This document shows, piece by piece, positions 9,892 through 19,255 of a DNA stretch of 64,000 nt; the first letter of the stretch is position 1; each line of letters begins with the position of its first letter. The notes under the pieces were generated by a model that saw nothing but the letters and a program-made list of their open reading frames with translations, ran no database searches and was not told the origin of the DNA. The DNA is taken from the NCBI GenBank assembly GCA_008973525.1, contig WACJ01000119.1:921639-985638 (forward strand), written 5' to 3'. The stretch comes from Stenopsyche tienmushanensis. Lineage: Eukaryota; Arthropoda; Insecta; Trichoptera; Stenopsychidae. The position numbers were made by a program, and so were the translations under genes.

Positions 9892-10406
9892 AAATATTGA
9901 CTTATTGCTTAGTTTATTTCTTGTTACGTATCTAATATATAAAATTTGAGATTTTTTTTTTGAGATTTCATTGATGAAAAAAAATTCAATCCGACTTTCA
10001 AAACGTTTGTATCGATGGACACGAGGCGAATGTGTGAAGTTTTTTTCGTTTTCCTCTTCTTCTTTTTTTACTCTTTTTTTTGCTATTCACGGTCGCAGTT
10101 TCAAAGATACCATCTTGAAATTTTGTAAAAGTTCATTAAAAATAATATTCTATAAAATGTTATCATTAATATTTCTGAAAAAATATAAATACTTATAGCT
10201 GCCATACGAAATGTACTTAAATCGTTTTAGGTCGTAGTGGCGGCCATGTTTGATTTTTAAAAAAAACTTGGCTTGGTGATTTTTCAATAAAAACGTAGCG
10301 TAAAGACGTAGTGCGCAAAGCAAAATTCTGCACGCGTTTTTTGCTAATCGCAGTTGCTGACATCGTAACCATTGGGACATGGGACACAAGAGCATTGTTT
10401 TCTTTA
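9892..10406. other. hAT right interior, non-coding
   Basis: AT-rich sequence following the transposase remnant. No further domain is visible; the open frames on both strands are low-complexity. Confidence 0.4.
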
Positions 10407-10480
10407 TTAACCCTTTAACTGCCAACGACGCACCGGTGCGTCGAATTTGTATGCGCTGATATTGGCAGTTAAAAGATTAA
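10407..10480. mobile_element. 74-bp TTAA-flanked miniature element (piggyBac-like)
   Basis: It starts TTAACCCTTTAACTGCCAA and ends TTGGCAGTTAAAAGATTAA, imperfect inverted copies that include TTAA at both outer edges, the piggyBac target and terminus signature. Inside is a perfect 18-bp palindrome CGACGCACCGGTGCGTCG at 10426-10443. It has no coding capacity. It sits inside the hAT, so it is a further nested layer. At only 74 bp it is unusually short for a MITE. Confidence 0.65.
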
Positions 10481-10829
10481 ATACACCTATACAAAGTTTA
10501 GCCCATGAATGCAAAACCAAATTGCTAGCTGACCACCGTGCGTAACATGGTGAGGGCGACTTGTATTTTATATTATATAACAAATACAAAATTTTATTTT
10601 GAGTAGTAATTTTAATTTTAATTTTAATTTAAATTCAATTAATAAATGTATAAATTAATGTGTTTTTACTTTAAGTTTTTAACACTAAACTTCACTACAA
10701 TTAGAAATTTTCAAAAAATCAATATCAGGTAAGTAGGGGGTCAACCCAAAACCGAAAAACATGGCACGGGGTCTACGACCCAAAAAAGTTTGGGAATCTA
10801 TGGCCTAGACTATGCGAGATCCGCGCGGT

Positions 10830-11108
10830 CATTTGTTTTTTGATTTTACAGAACAATAACGCCGCGAATATCTATCGGAAGAGCGTGAAAGTTTATGGTA
10901 GTGATGTGATGAGTCGACAACATGTTACTAAGTGGAAGATTATCAGCGATTTCTGAAGAAATTGTGCAAAAAATTGAAGAACAAGTGCAAAATTACCACC
11001 GTGTGACGCTTGACGACCTTTATGAAGGGTTTCCTGGCATTTTACGAAGTCTCCACTGTAGTATTATGTTGGAAAAATTTGGTTACAAGACGTTTTGTGT
11101 GAGATAGG
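10830..11108 (+). pseudogene. m2 mariner transposase N-terminal fragment
   Basis: After the hAT right end, m2 coding sequence resumes. ISEEIVQKIEEQVQNYHRVT is followed by LDDLYEGFPGI, SLHCSIMLEKFGY and FCVR before a stop at 11105. This is the second DNA-binding part of a mariner transposase; a parallel copy at 38.5 kb reads LDDLHKEFPDISRSVLGDIM. No catalytic residues are reached. The upstream words GTTTATGGTAGTGATGTGA and CGACAACATGTTACTAAGTGG match the same position at 45.4 kb. Confidence 0.6.
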
Positions 11109-12540
11109 TGCCCAGAATACACACACAGCGCGTGAATTTTTGAATCATTTTGCACGGGAAAGAGACGTTTTTTTTTGACGGGGGATAAGATATGAGTGTG
11201 TCACTTTACCCAATGGGACTATATCAAACATCACAGACATCATTGTACCCAAGACTTAAAATTAGTAACGATTTTCATTCTCAATCCAATTTCATTTGAA
11301 TGGGAACACTTAATTGCGTCATTTAATATGCAAATTATGTATCGATGTTGCGTGACTATTTCCAAAGTTACAGCGTCATGCATATTTGATCAAATGCAAT
11401 TTGTAGGAATATTAGGAACATCGATGTGTATTTCTGGCTCGTGAAGAAATTATTTAGACATTCATGGGACATTTGAGACGTTCGTTTCAAACATCAAAAG
11501 ATTTTTAAGGCTTTCAGCTATGCTCCCCGGCAAACATCCTGCCTCTAAAGCGTTCATTGTTCCCGTACACCTTTGCGAAATAAATTTATTATACATCAAA
11601 AATTGCCCGTCTTCCCGAGCAAAGGTGAAATTTTTAAGGGCTTATTAAAATTTAACGCCATGTTGGCACACAATCCTCTTCCGCTACGTTTCTATTCTTC
11701 TCCGATGTTTCGGAAGCCCATAAGAAGTAGACACAGATGATTCGTTGACAGTTAATTTATTTAGCGATCTTGTTATGGATATTCGGGAAACGCTAAAGAC
11801 TGCGCCCGGGAAGATCCCGGGCGATAATGGATGGAGGAGCTCGGGACGGACGTAAAAAACAGCGGGATCATTTATCAGGAAATTAAGGCAAATTTATTAT
11901 TTTGGCCTCGACGTCTTATGGGCTATCGAGAACCTACAGGAGATTTCGTGCCTTAAAATGTTCAATTTAAAATTTTCCATTAACTAATGGAATGCGCTTA
12001 AAAATCATATATTTTCCTATCTTACGTGTACTAATTATCTTGGTATTAAAGTCAAGTGAGCACATCTGTAAAATTTACATTCAATTTAAGTGTGTCAGAT
12101 AGGGTCTCTTTTGGTATATTTTGCATTGAAAATAATGCTCTGTGGAGCGCTGCACTCCACATGTGAGTGCATACTCATCAAATGGTTAAAGAATCATCCT
12201 ACTTTAACGGCCCAGAAACCGTTTATAATGAAATTAATATTTTTGGAACTTGTTAGGGCACTCTTAAAGAACACCAATTATTATTTAAAAATAAACTGTA
12301 TTTAACAAATCCATCAAAAAAATTATTACAATAACGGAATCTTGTCTTGAAATCTTGCAGTTGAAATCTTTCCCTTTTCTCTAACTTTTTGGATTTCACC
12401 TTCTAAACCATATTTTATTCTCCATTGTAAGACTTTTTATCTTTGATCTTACAATAGATTAAATACATAGACCATCTATGGTAGATCATAAATCACGTGG
12501 CACAGATGTCGACTCATAGAGTCCCACGAGCCATATTAGA
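11109..12540. other. Unassigned DNA
   Basis: No domain or terminal repeat was recognised. It appears single-copy within the window. Confidence 0.35.
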
Positions 12541-12600
12541 TTTGATACCGAGTGGCAGTAGACGCGTCGGAAGACCTCGCCTACGCTTGATTAATCAAGT
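12541..12600 (+). pseudogene. LINE C-terminal tail fragment (RTE/CR1-like)
   Basis: One frame reads SGSRRVGRPRLRL. The RRxGRPRxRW motif is common in the tail of RTE/CR1-like and related LINE proteins. Only about 20 codons are visible and no RT lies beside it, so this is tentative. Confidence 0.3.
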
Positions 12601-12834
12601 ATACAAAGTCGTAAGAATTAAATAGTACAGAAAATAAACACCATATAATAATTACAAACGCAAAAATCATTAAATGTCTTGCATACATACGCCCATTCCG
12701 ACCCCTAAACCCGGCTTAACCAGAAGAAATCTTTATTCGTGTGTTTGTTAGGATATTTAAATTTACTTTGGTTTTGAATTTTGTAGCATGGTTGAAATAT
12801 CATCCCTACGCATGTATTTGCATCGATTAACAGC

Positions 12835-13060
12835 GCCATCTTCTGTCTCTTTTTAGACGCAATGTGTCAATTTAACAGCGATTTTGTGACGCTGTGGACA
12901 CATTGCTTCTAAAATAATGACACTTGCGTTTGCGCCTCTGTTGACCTGGTGGTGACGCGTAAGACGTCGAATAGCCTTGACTGAGGGAAGACGTTCTTCC
13001 CGCGGCCAGATCTCTCTCTCTATCGTTATCAATAAACAAATCGGTTAAGGGGGGCAATCT
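12835..13060 (+). mobile_element. LTR-like repeat, divergent subfamily
   Basis: It follows the order of the main LTR-like family (agcgccatct, a mid-part with tggtgacgcg, tagccttgactgaggg, then ccagatctctctctc and an ATAAA word) but differs in many places, for example GGAAGACGTTCTTCCCGC. The copy at 54.5 kb shares that variant, so the two may form a subfamily. Confidence 0.5.
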
Positions 13061-13509
13061 CTTTAGACGCTCGAAAATTAGTCATTTTACATTATTATAA
13101 AATAATCGATAAAATAAGTGCTAACTTATTTTATTTTTTAAAAACGAAAAACAAAATGGCGGAGTTATAGTAAAAGGTATTCTATTAGGTGTCTTTTCTC
13201 ATGATGGCTCGCCACTTGTCGAAGGTTTCCTGACGAAGAATTAGTAGACTTTTTAGTTAAACTTTCATGTTTTTAACCATTTTCTTGATCATTTTTACCC
13301 CAAAAAAATCATTTATTTACAAGAAAACCTTAAAACTTTAAAGCTTAGTTGACTAGATAATATTATAGTGAGAAACATCCCGAAATTTCAGTCAAATCGA
13401 TCAACAACTTTTTAAGCTACAACTGGCGAACATTTTGAAAATGCAGTTTCGAGATAATCTCGTTTAAAGTTTCAATGCGATAAAACTATCAATTTTAGTG
13501 ACTTACTGA

Positions 13510-14010
13510 TCAATCAATGATTCCAGATGCATAAAATAGATCTTCAGCTTTCTCAAAAAGCTGATTATTTTCAATTAACTGTTGTTTTTGGGCTATACGA
13601 GCTGCTTTTATCTCAGAAAGACTCTTGCAATTCGCTACTCGCTTTTCATCGGTATTTTCAGCAAAGACTTTACAATAGGTGCCAATAATTATATTTAATG
13701 TATTCATCATCTTCAAAATAAAGCTGTGGTCGTTATTAAATATCCCAGCAACAATGTATGTTAATATTTCAATGATTTTTACACCAGAATGCAGGTGCTT
13801 TGGAGCCAGTCGCCAAACCATCGTGTTAAAACATTAATTAGCATTTTGGTTATGGCCACCCAAGCATCTTGGACAAATCTTTAAAAATTGGTAAGAGATG
13901 TTGTTTTATCTCTTGGCCAAGAAATGGAGTCAGATCTTCAAGCTTTGGATATTTTTTAAAGCAATGGTTTTCTGTCATTTGCACCAGCTATTGACTCCAG
14001 TCGGATTCCT
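13510..14010 (-). pseudogene. Mutator-like transposase (PF20700-type), C-terminal pseudogene
   Basis: The intact stretch at 13510-13821 begins MVWRLAPKHLHSG, continues with an IAxxIFN-like segment and LNIIIG, then DEKRVANCKSLSEIK, and ends LFYASGIID. This matches the C-terminal part of the Mutator-like transposases common in insects and cnidarians, where NxxxWxxAPK, FNxG and an IxxG word recur. Reading upstream on the same strand through frameshifts gives TGVNSWCK and then LTPFLGQEIKQHLLPIFKDL, matching the SWCK and I-P-I-L positions of that family. The DDE core is not present. The sequence at 13130-13500 is probably its 3' untranslated and terminal region. Family assignment is from memory of the motif layout. 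Confidence 0.6.
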
Positions 14011-14284
14011 ATGATTATATATTTTTTTTAATTCTTCGAACTTCTCTACCTTTTTTTCCTTTATTAAGATATCTTGACATTTTTGATTCGAAAATTTAAT
14101 GACACATGACAAACTATCGAGCTAAACTTGACTTCGAGTAACTTCGAGCTGATTTCGAACAACTTTAATTTCGCATACCTACCTTTAAATATTTTTAGGA
14201 ACATCTCCTATAATAAAATTAAAAATACACAAGAATTAAATAAATGAATTATGATATAGAAGAATTGCTCAACTTCAAGAGTTC

Positions 14285-14350
14285 GTTACGATCCGAAAGA
14301 AGATCGAACCCGCGTGCAAGCGCGATCATCTCGACAAACCCGTGTGAGCA
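14285..14350 (+). mobile_element. Possible LTR 3'-terminal fragment
   Basis: The words TCCGAAAGAAGATCGAACCC, GCGTGC and a following gagcacgtg-like run match the U5-like end seen at 46.67 kb and, more loosely, the CCGATAGAAGAACAGACCCG end of the main LTR-like family. Only the last 60 bp or so is present. Confidence 0.35.
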
Positions 14351-14359
14351 GGGAACGAC

Positions 14360-15670
14360 TCAGAGACTCATTGCAAAATTATTCAGGAATCATCTGAATA
14401 CATCAACGCTTAGTACAAAATCAAAATCAATTTTAATACATCATTACCCTTGTGATGTCCTTTCCCCGCGAGACTCAAGTACCCCAAACTCAAAAGTTTC
14501 TCATGAATTTCGCCGAGCGTTTCATATTGTTTTACACTGTTTTAAAGACGGATCAACTTCGTCTTTGTCTTTTTCTTCATTTTGAAAAATAAACATGCTC
14601 AAATTTCGCCCAAGTTTTCGTGTACTTTTTTAGAGCGCGTCTGCTATTCCCTCGATAAAACCCCTCAAAAGCACATTAATACATCGCTTTCTAAATCGAC
14701 GTTCCTATCGAATTTTAAAGAAAACCATTCTTGATAAATCGCCTAGAAAAACGTCCATGAATCAGTCCGATTTTGAGAAATTCTGCGCATTACCGCCGAA
14801 AAATTTATTTCGCTGTTTCCAGCCTAATGGCTCTGAATGGCAGAAAAATGTTAATGTCGAACGTGAATGCGAGTGTGTTGATCGCAGCGCCATCTAGGAG
14901 AGTCGATCTCGTTCGAGCTCTAGTTAAATTAATATATAGCATGATTTTATGTAAATCCGTTTATCATAAAACGTGCAAAGTATCACTCGACTTATTTTTC
15001 TCGATTTTTACTCAACTTTTTCGGTCGATTTAATTTAAGTCACAACGCACCGTTAATTTTTGCGACCTGTCGTAAAAGTTTTGAAGCATTAAATCCCGCC
15101 GCGTGTTTATTGCGACAGATCCCTTTTTTTTAGTCGACCCCCATTCCACCCCCCAATCTGCATGAACATTAACAACTTCTCAAATATTATGTTTGTTGGG
15201 GGTTTTTGATGTGTTTCCAATATTTGCGTTATATAATTTGTATTTTTTTCGCTTGGAATTAATCTTCGTCTTTGACAACAATGAAGGTTTTATCGCTGTA
15301 AGAGAATTATAAAATGATACCCCAGTGAATAGTTCGATAGACAACAAATTACCATCTAGCAACCAATGAATATTTACTTAAAGGAATGATATAACTATTG
15401 TTTTTTTTTAATTTTTTATTTTGAGAATTGACCTGTTTACTAATAAACAAGCATATATGCGTTCGGACTCGATTGATACAGAAAGATTAGTGAATCGGAG
15501 ACAGAGACGGAGAATGTTTGGCGTCTCATCGTTCACTCGTACATCAATGAATAGGTCGTGCTGTAAAGGTACCCCTACACGTCTGAATATTCACAAAGTG
15601 CCTTTATTCCTAATGCAATATTATTAGCTATTCAAATAATCACGTATCACTTGTATTTCTATAAAAGAAT
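14360..15670. other. Unassigned DNA
   Basis: No recognised element. The 15.42-15.63 kb part shares words with 16.05-16.16 kb (ACTCGT, TGCTGTAAAGGTACCCCTAC versus TGCCATAAAGGTCTACAC), suggesting a second dispersed repeat whose class I cannot name. Confidence 0.35.
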
Positions 15671-15673
15671 ATA

Positions 15674-15840
15674 GTACACTTAAATCTTTTTTTGTGCGGT
15701 AGATGTGTTCCGCAAAAAATCGCACAAAAAAAACTATGACTTACATAGAAAAAATTAAAATGCGTTCTATGGATTTTAAAAACCGCATAACTTTGAAAAA
15801 GCTATGTATAATATATCCAAAATCGCATAAAAAAATTTAA
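15674..15840 (+). repeat. CGCATAA/CGCACAA repeat family, left terminus
   Basis: It begins TACACTTAAATCTTTTTTTG, followed by TGCGGTAGATGTGTTCCGC and CGCACAAAAA tracks. The same order is seen at the left end of the 56.67-kb element and, as TACACTTGGGTCTGCTTTTA, at 21.56 kb. The right terminus was not found nearby, so this copy is truncated. Confidence 0.55.
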
Positions 15841-15918
15841 TAAAAAAACATTGGTAAAATTTTAAGAATATCTGACATCTCATCATCAGGGATAGTTTTT
15901 GATCCTGTTTATAAAATA

Positions 15919-16160
15919 TTGACGGATAGGAATATGGATATTGTTTCTGAAATTGAATTAATGATTTTAAGAAATTTATTTGATGTTCTGACTCCAATGG
16001 GATTTGCTATTAATGAACTAAGTAACAATAATGCAACATTAACCCTATCGAATCGAAAATCTTGGAAGTCTTGCATCTCATCATACACTCGTGTATCGAT
16101 GGCAAAGTTGTGCCATAAAGGTCTACACGTCCAAATATTTTCAATATATTTTTTTATAGA
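15919..16160 (+). pseudogene. Possible hAT-like transposase fragment
   Basis: The frame contains LRNLFDVLTPMGFAINELSN. The LxPxxxATxELS word of hAT transposases (LLEPFEEATKELS type) has a similar spacing, and the match stops soon after. No catalytic residues or termini were found. Because the word is short and the frame AT-rich, this could be chance. Confidence 0.22.
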
Positions 16161-16554
16161 AACTCTTAAATGTTCATACTTTAATTCAACAAAAAATCGT
16201 ACTCTAACGAATCATTTAACCAACATAAAATGTAGATATAATCAACTGAAATCGTTGGATAAGCTATTTAGCTTTTTCAACAAATTTAAGACGACTTTTG
16301 TTCGTGTTGTCTTAAGAGTAGGCGTTTGTTTTGATAATTAAGATACTAACATCATTCTTATCGTTGACCAACTTTGTTATTCCCACTTTACCGTTCTGGA
16401 GTGGGGTTATTAGCCCTCCTTTGCAAAATCTACTCATTCAAAACTGACAGACTTGCACGGTAATCCTGTTTTTTTTTATTTTCGCAACACATTAATAAGC
16501 AAAAATAGCTGAACAACAGAAAACACATACCATGCAAGTTGAACATTAAGAAAT

Positions 16555-16690
16555 ATTCCGAATAAATGAACAAATATTGTGCGCTATCAACAGTGTTAAG
16601 GTTCATTTATTGAGCCTGGTTCATTATCAAGATTTTTACACGCTGCGGTGGAGCTGACAGAAAAGTAGATTTACATTAGAGCGTAGCTTG
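16555..16690 (-). repeat. Dispersed repeat B
   Basis: The reverse complement carries CTGTCAGCTCCACCGCAGCG, AATAAATGAACCTTAACACT and TGTTGATAG, the landmarks of the copies at 4.2, 18.1 and 54.0 kb. Confidence 0.55.
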
Positions 16691-16864
16691 TATGTTCTCC
16701 GGTATGAAAGGGTTAATAAGGACCGAGGCAGTTACGAAATGTTTATTGACATTTACAGAATATACAAAAAAAAAAAATATAGGCTGGTGAAGTGTAAGGG
16801 GTAAACAAAAATCATTTTTTGGCCTTATTTTTTCACAATTATAATTTTTTTTTTTTAATAGTCT

Positions 16865-17140
16865 TCTAATATATATTAAAATGATTGGGTTTTGTTCGTT
16901 CGAAATGCGTTACTATACCGTTCATCGGATTACAATAAAACTTCGTTTATTTATTGCTAAAAATTTCGCGAGTATCATAGGCATAGTTTAATGTATACAA
17001 ATTAATGTTTGTTTGTCTGTATTTAATGCGCTGCCATACCGTTTATTCGATTGCGATAAAACTTTGCCAATTTATTGTTTGCACTTTCTCAAATAATATA
17101 GATATAATACAATTAACTTACAGTAGATCTTATATATATA
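16865..17140 (+). mobile_element. Helitron-like 5' end with internal duplicate
   Basis: It begins TCTAATATATATTAAAATG, close to the TCTAATATATAAAAATGAAT start typical of insect Helitron-like elements, then TTTTGTTCGTTCGAAATGCG. Two related sub-units follow, each with a CATACCGTT-ATCGGATT or ATTCGATTGCGATAAAACTT core, about 120 bp apart. A near-identical arrangement starts at 38758. No RepHel protein and no 3' CTRR hairpin were seen. Confidence 0.5.
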
Positions 17141-17820
17141 ATTTTTTTGAAACTAACTTTTTTTCGAACTGAAATATCCATATTCTATCAAATTAATATC
17201 ACATTTCGTGCAATGTCGAATAAATCCGTGCCTGCTTCATCGGGTGTAAGCCCATGGGAAATGTTTTTAAAAGCGAGCTTTTAGATTTAAGTAACGACCC
17301 GCTTCGATCGTCTTATAAACAACTATCATCCAGGACAGGTCCCTTCGATTTTATATAATCTTAATCTATCACGGGAATCCAATAATGAATCCGGGAACGG
17401 GGGTGGAGTTCGAAATGCATGGAGGAATTGTTCGAGGTAAATATCGAGTCCGGGATAATCGGTATTGCCGGGAATTGTTTATCTTAGCGTCGCGTATTCC
17501 ACACAATGGATCGCTCCGTTTTAATAAATGGATGAGGAATTCGTTGGAATGGAATGTGCATGTTATGGAGAAGTGGCGTGATGATACTGTCCTAATAAAT
17601 TTTCAATGCGGTTGACATTTACGTATCGGTAACCGACTTTTTCTTATATTCCTGGGGGAGGAAATAAATAAATCTCTTTCGGGATGGGCCGTGACAAGGT
17701 AAAGTTTATCCAGGGATTTCAAATGCATTTTTGGATTAAATATATTTGATTAAAATTATTCCAAGGTGTGTTTAACAAAGATATGCTGATGATAATATGG
17801 ATATAATTTGTTTAATATAT
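17141..17820. other. Unassigned DNA
   Basis: The 76-codon frame at 17385-17615 shows no known domain and has no supporting context. Confidence 0.35.
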
Positions 17821-18060
17821 TAGGAGGACCCGAAAGTATTCGAAGATGTTTGATCTTAGCTTGTGTCCAGATACAGTGATGGAAAAATCTTTGTAAATAT
17901 TTTATTTATAAAAATCATTAATAATTTTAAATTATGGAAGAAATATCGAATAAATTTGAAATTAAAAAAAAATGTTCTAATATACCGGGAATATATGAGT
18001 TTCGACTATTAAATAATTAAGGGAATTACTAAATATTCGAATACTTTCGGGTCCTCTTAA
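17821..18060. mobile_element. MITE with m3 mariner ends
   Basis: The left end TAGGAGGACCCGAAAGTATT and the right end, read in reverse complement as AAGAGGACCCGAAAGTATTC, are inverted copies over at least 20 bp and are bounded by TA. About 240 bp long with no coding capacity. The same terminus opens the transposase-bearing copy at 29099, so this is a non-autonomous derivative of that lineage. Confidence 0.75.
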
Positions 18061-18084
18061 TAAATATCCATATAAAAATCCAAT

Positions 18085-18175
18085 TTTCTCTCAGAATCGC
18101 GCAGCGTGAGTCAAGCTTGAATATTAATAAATGAACTTTAACACTGTTGATAGCACACAATATGTATTATATTTA
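18085..18175 (+). repeat. Dispersed repeat B
   Basis: It contains TTCTCTCAGAATCGCGCAGC, AAGCTTG, AATAAATGAACTTTAACACT and TGTTGATAGC. It starts about 25 bp after the m3 MITE. Confidence 0.55.
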
Positions 18176-18299
18176 CGTTTATATGCAAGAAATTCGACTG
18201 TAGATATCAGTATTTTGTTTCATGTTTGTTTTCGAAATTTCCGCAATATTTAATATCTTTCAGACCTTCTGTATACACGACTTATGGTTTAAATAAAAC

Positions 18300-18682
18300 T
18301 GTAGCGTGGGGGATTTATCATCTCCGCATAGTAGCTACATCTTCCATCTCTCTTCAAATGCAATGTGTTATTTTAACAGCGCCATCTATTGTGGCCCTAC
18401 GAAGACATTGCACCTGCTTATCGACCGATTGCTTTTTGTGCATACACTATTGCCGGTTTGGGTAGTGACGCGCAAGAGGTGGGAGTCGGGAGAGTCATCG
18501 GTTAGCCTTGACTGCGGGAGGTTGTCCCTCCTGCAGCCAGATCTCTCCCTCGTGTGGAATAAATAGTTATTCAAAGAAGAGAGTCGTTCTATTCGGCGCT
18601 CGTCTATTCCCATACCATCCAGCAATCACGGTCCGATAGAATAATGGACCCGTACACTAGCGCGGCCATCCCGACGAGTACA
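18300..18682 (+). mobile_element. LTR-like repeat, longest copy
   Basis: The copy runs from about TGGGGGATTTATCATC to CCCGACGAGTACA. Landmarks in order: AACAGCGCCATCT, a CACCTGCTTATCGACCG word, GGTAGTGACGCG, GTCGGGAGAGTCATCGG, CCTGCAGCCAGATCTCTC, GGAATAAATAGTTATT, CGCTCGTCTATTCCCAT, and CGGCCATCCCGACGAG. A length near 380 bp, an internal AATAAA and a CA end are compatible with a solo LTR. The 3' edge abuts m2 mariner sequence. Confidence 0.6.
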
Positions 18683-19255
18683 GTGTCATAAACTTCCGCC
18701 ACCAGCTCTTTTTATATTATTTTTTGGAATCTGGGGTTTATATACACCCATGTCTTATCTCCCGTCATGATGGATTCCAGAAAAGTTTCTTCATCTTGTG
18801 TAAAACAATCCAAAAATTTACACTCGGCAATTGCGCGATTTTGATGCTGACCGTTGTGAGCATTGTTATAAGCCACGGAGCACATAACTTCTTGTAATTT
18901 CTTGAAGGCTTCGATAAAAGTCAGGAAATTATTATTGAAGGTCTTCAAGCGTCACACGACAAAACAAAAAAAAAACGACTAAACAAAATGGCCGACATAC
19001 TTGCGATACCAAACAAATTGACCTGAAATTCTCCCCTATACGCCAAGTGCACCAACTTCGACACAAAAAAACATTTGCTTTGTTTCCAAACTTCTGACAC
19101 CAAAGTCTGCGGTCATGGTCACGGAGTTATTGATGTAAATATATCCATATATGCCTTGTTATTTTTCTGATGGATTATGTGGTTTTTAATTTTTCGAGAC
19201 GAAGAATCCCCCGGTCTCAGGAGCGCTTAGTAACCTTACTTTCTGGATGATCCTT
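18683..19255 (-). pseudogene. m2 mariner remnant with second catalytic block
   Basis: The minus-strand frame at 18712-18948 ends FLESIMTGDKTWVYINPRF, the block around the first catalytic aspartate of mariner transposases (FLxxIVTGDETWV). The aspartate is kept but the following glutamate is lysine. Toward 18700 the strand has the m2 tail (GAGCTGG then GGCGGAAGTTTATGACACTG). Toward 19000-19050 lie AACAAAATGGCCGACA and a CTCCCCTATACGCCAAGTGC word shared with 45.8 and 61.55 kb. A likely m2 terminus, TAACCTTACTTTCTGGATGA, lies at about 19233. Deletions and stops make it inactive. Confidence 0.65.

Larger units (their letters stand above)
5636..10802 (+). mobile_element. hAT DNA transposon with internal insertions
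   Basis: The left terminus is CAGTGATTCCCAAAG and the right terminus is TTTGGGAATCTATG, inverted copies over about a dozen bases and typical of hAT ends (CAGNGNTTCCCAA). The flanks are GCCCAGAC at 5628-5635 and GCCTAGAC at 10803-10810, an 8-bp duplication with one difference, as expected for hAT. Subterminal parts share 'ggggtctacg' motifs. The 3' half of the transposase gene survives at 9250-9891; the 5' half is missing, its place taken by the minisatellite and the LINE. The termini, target duplication and transposase type all agree. Confidence 0.85.
5555..11108 (+). mobile_element. m2 mariner split by a hAT insertion
   Basis: The left piece (about 5555-5627) contains GACCATTTTGTTCAGTTACA, the m2 leader seen at 32.4, 38.4, 40.5, 45.3 and 61.5 kb. 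The right piece resumes at 10811 and continues through CGCCGCGAATATCTATCGG into the m2 transposase fragment ending at 11108. Other m2 copies run continuously across the equivalent point, so the 5.2 kb in between is an insertion. Neither m2 terminal repeat is obvious at the outer edges. Confidence 0.7.
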
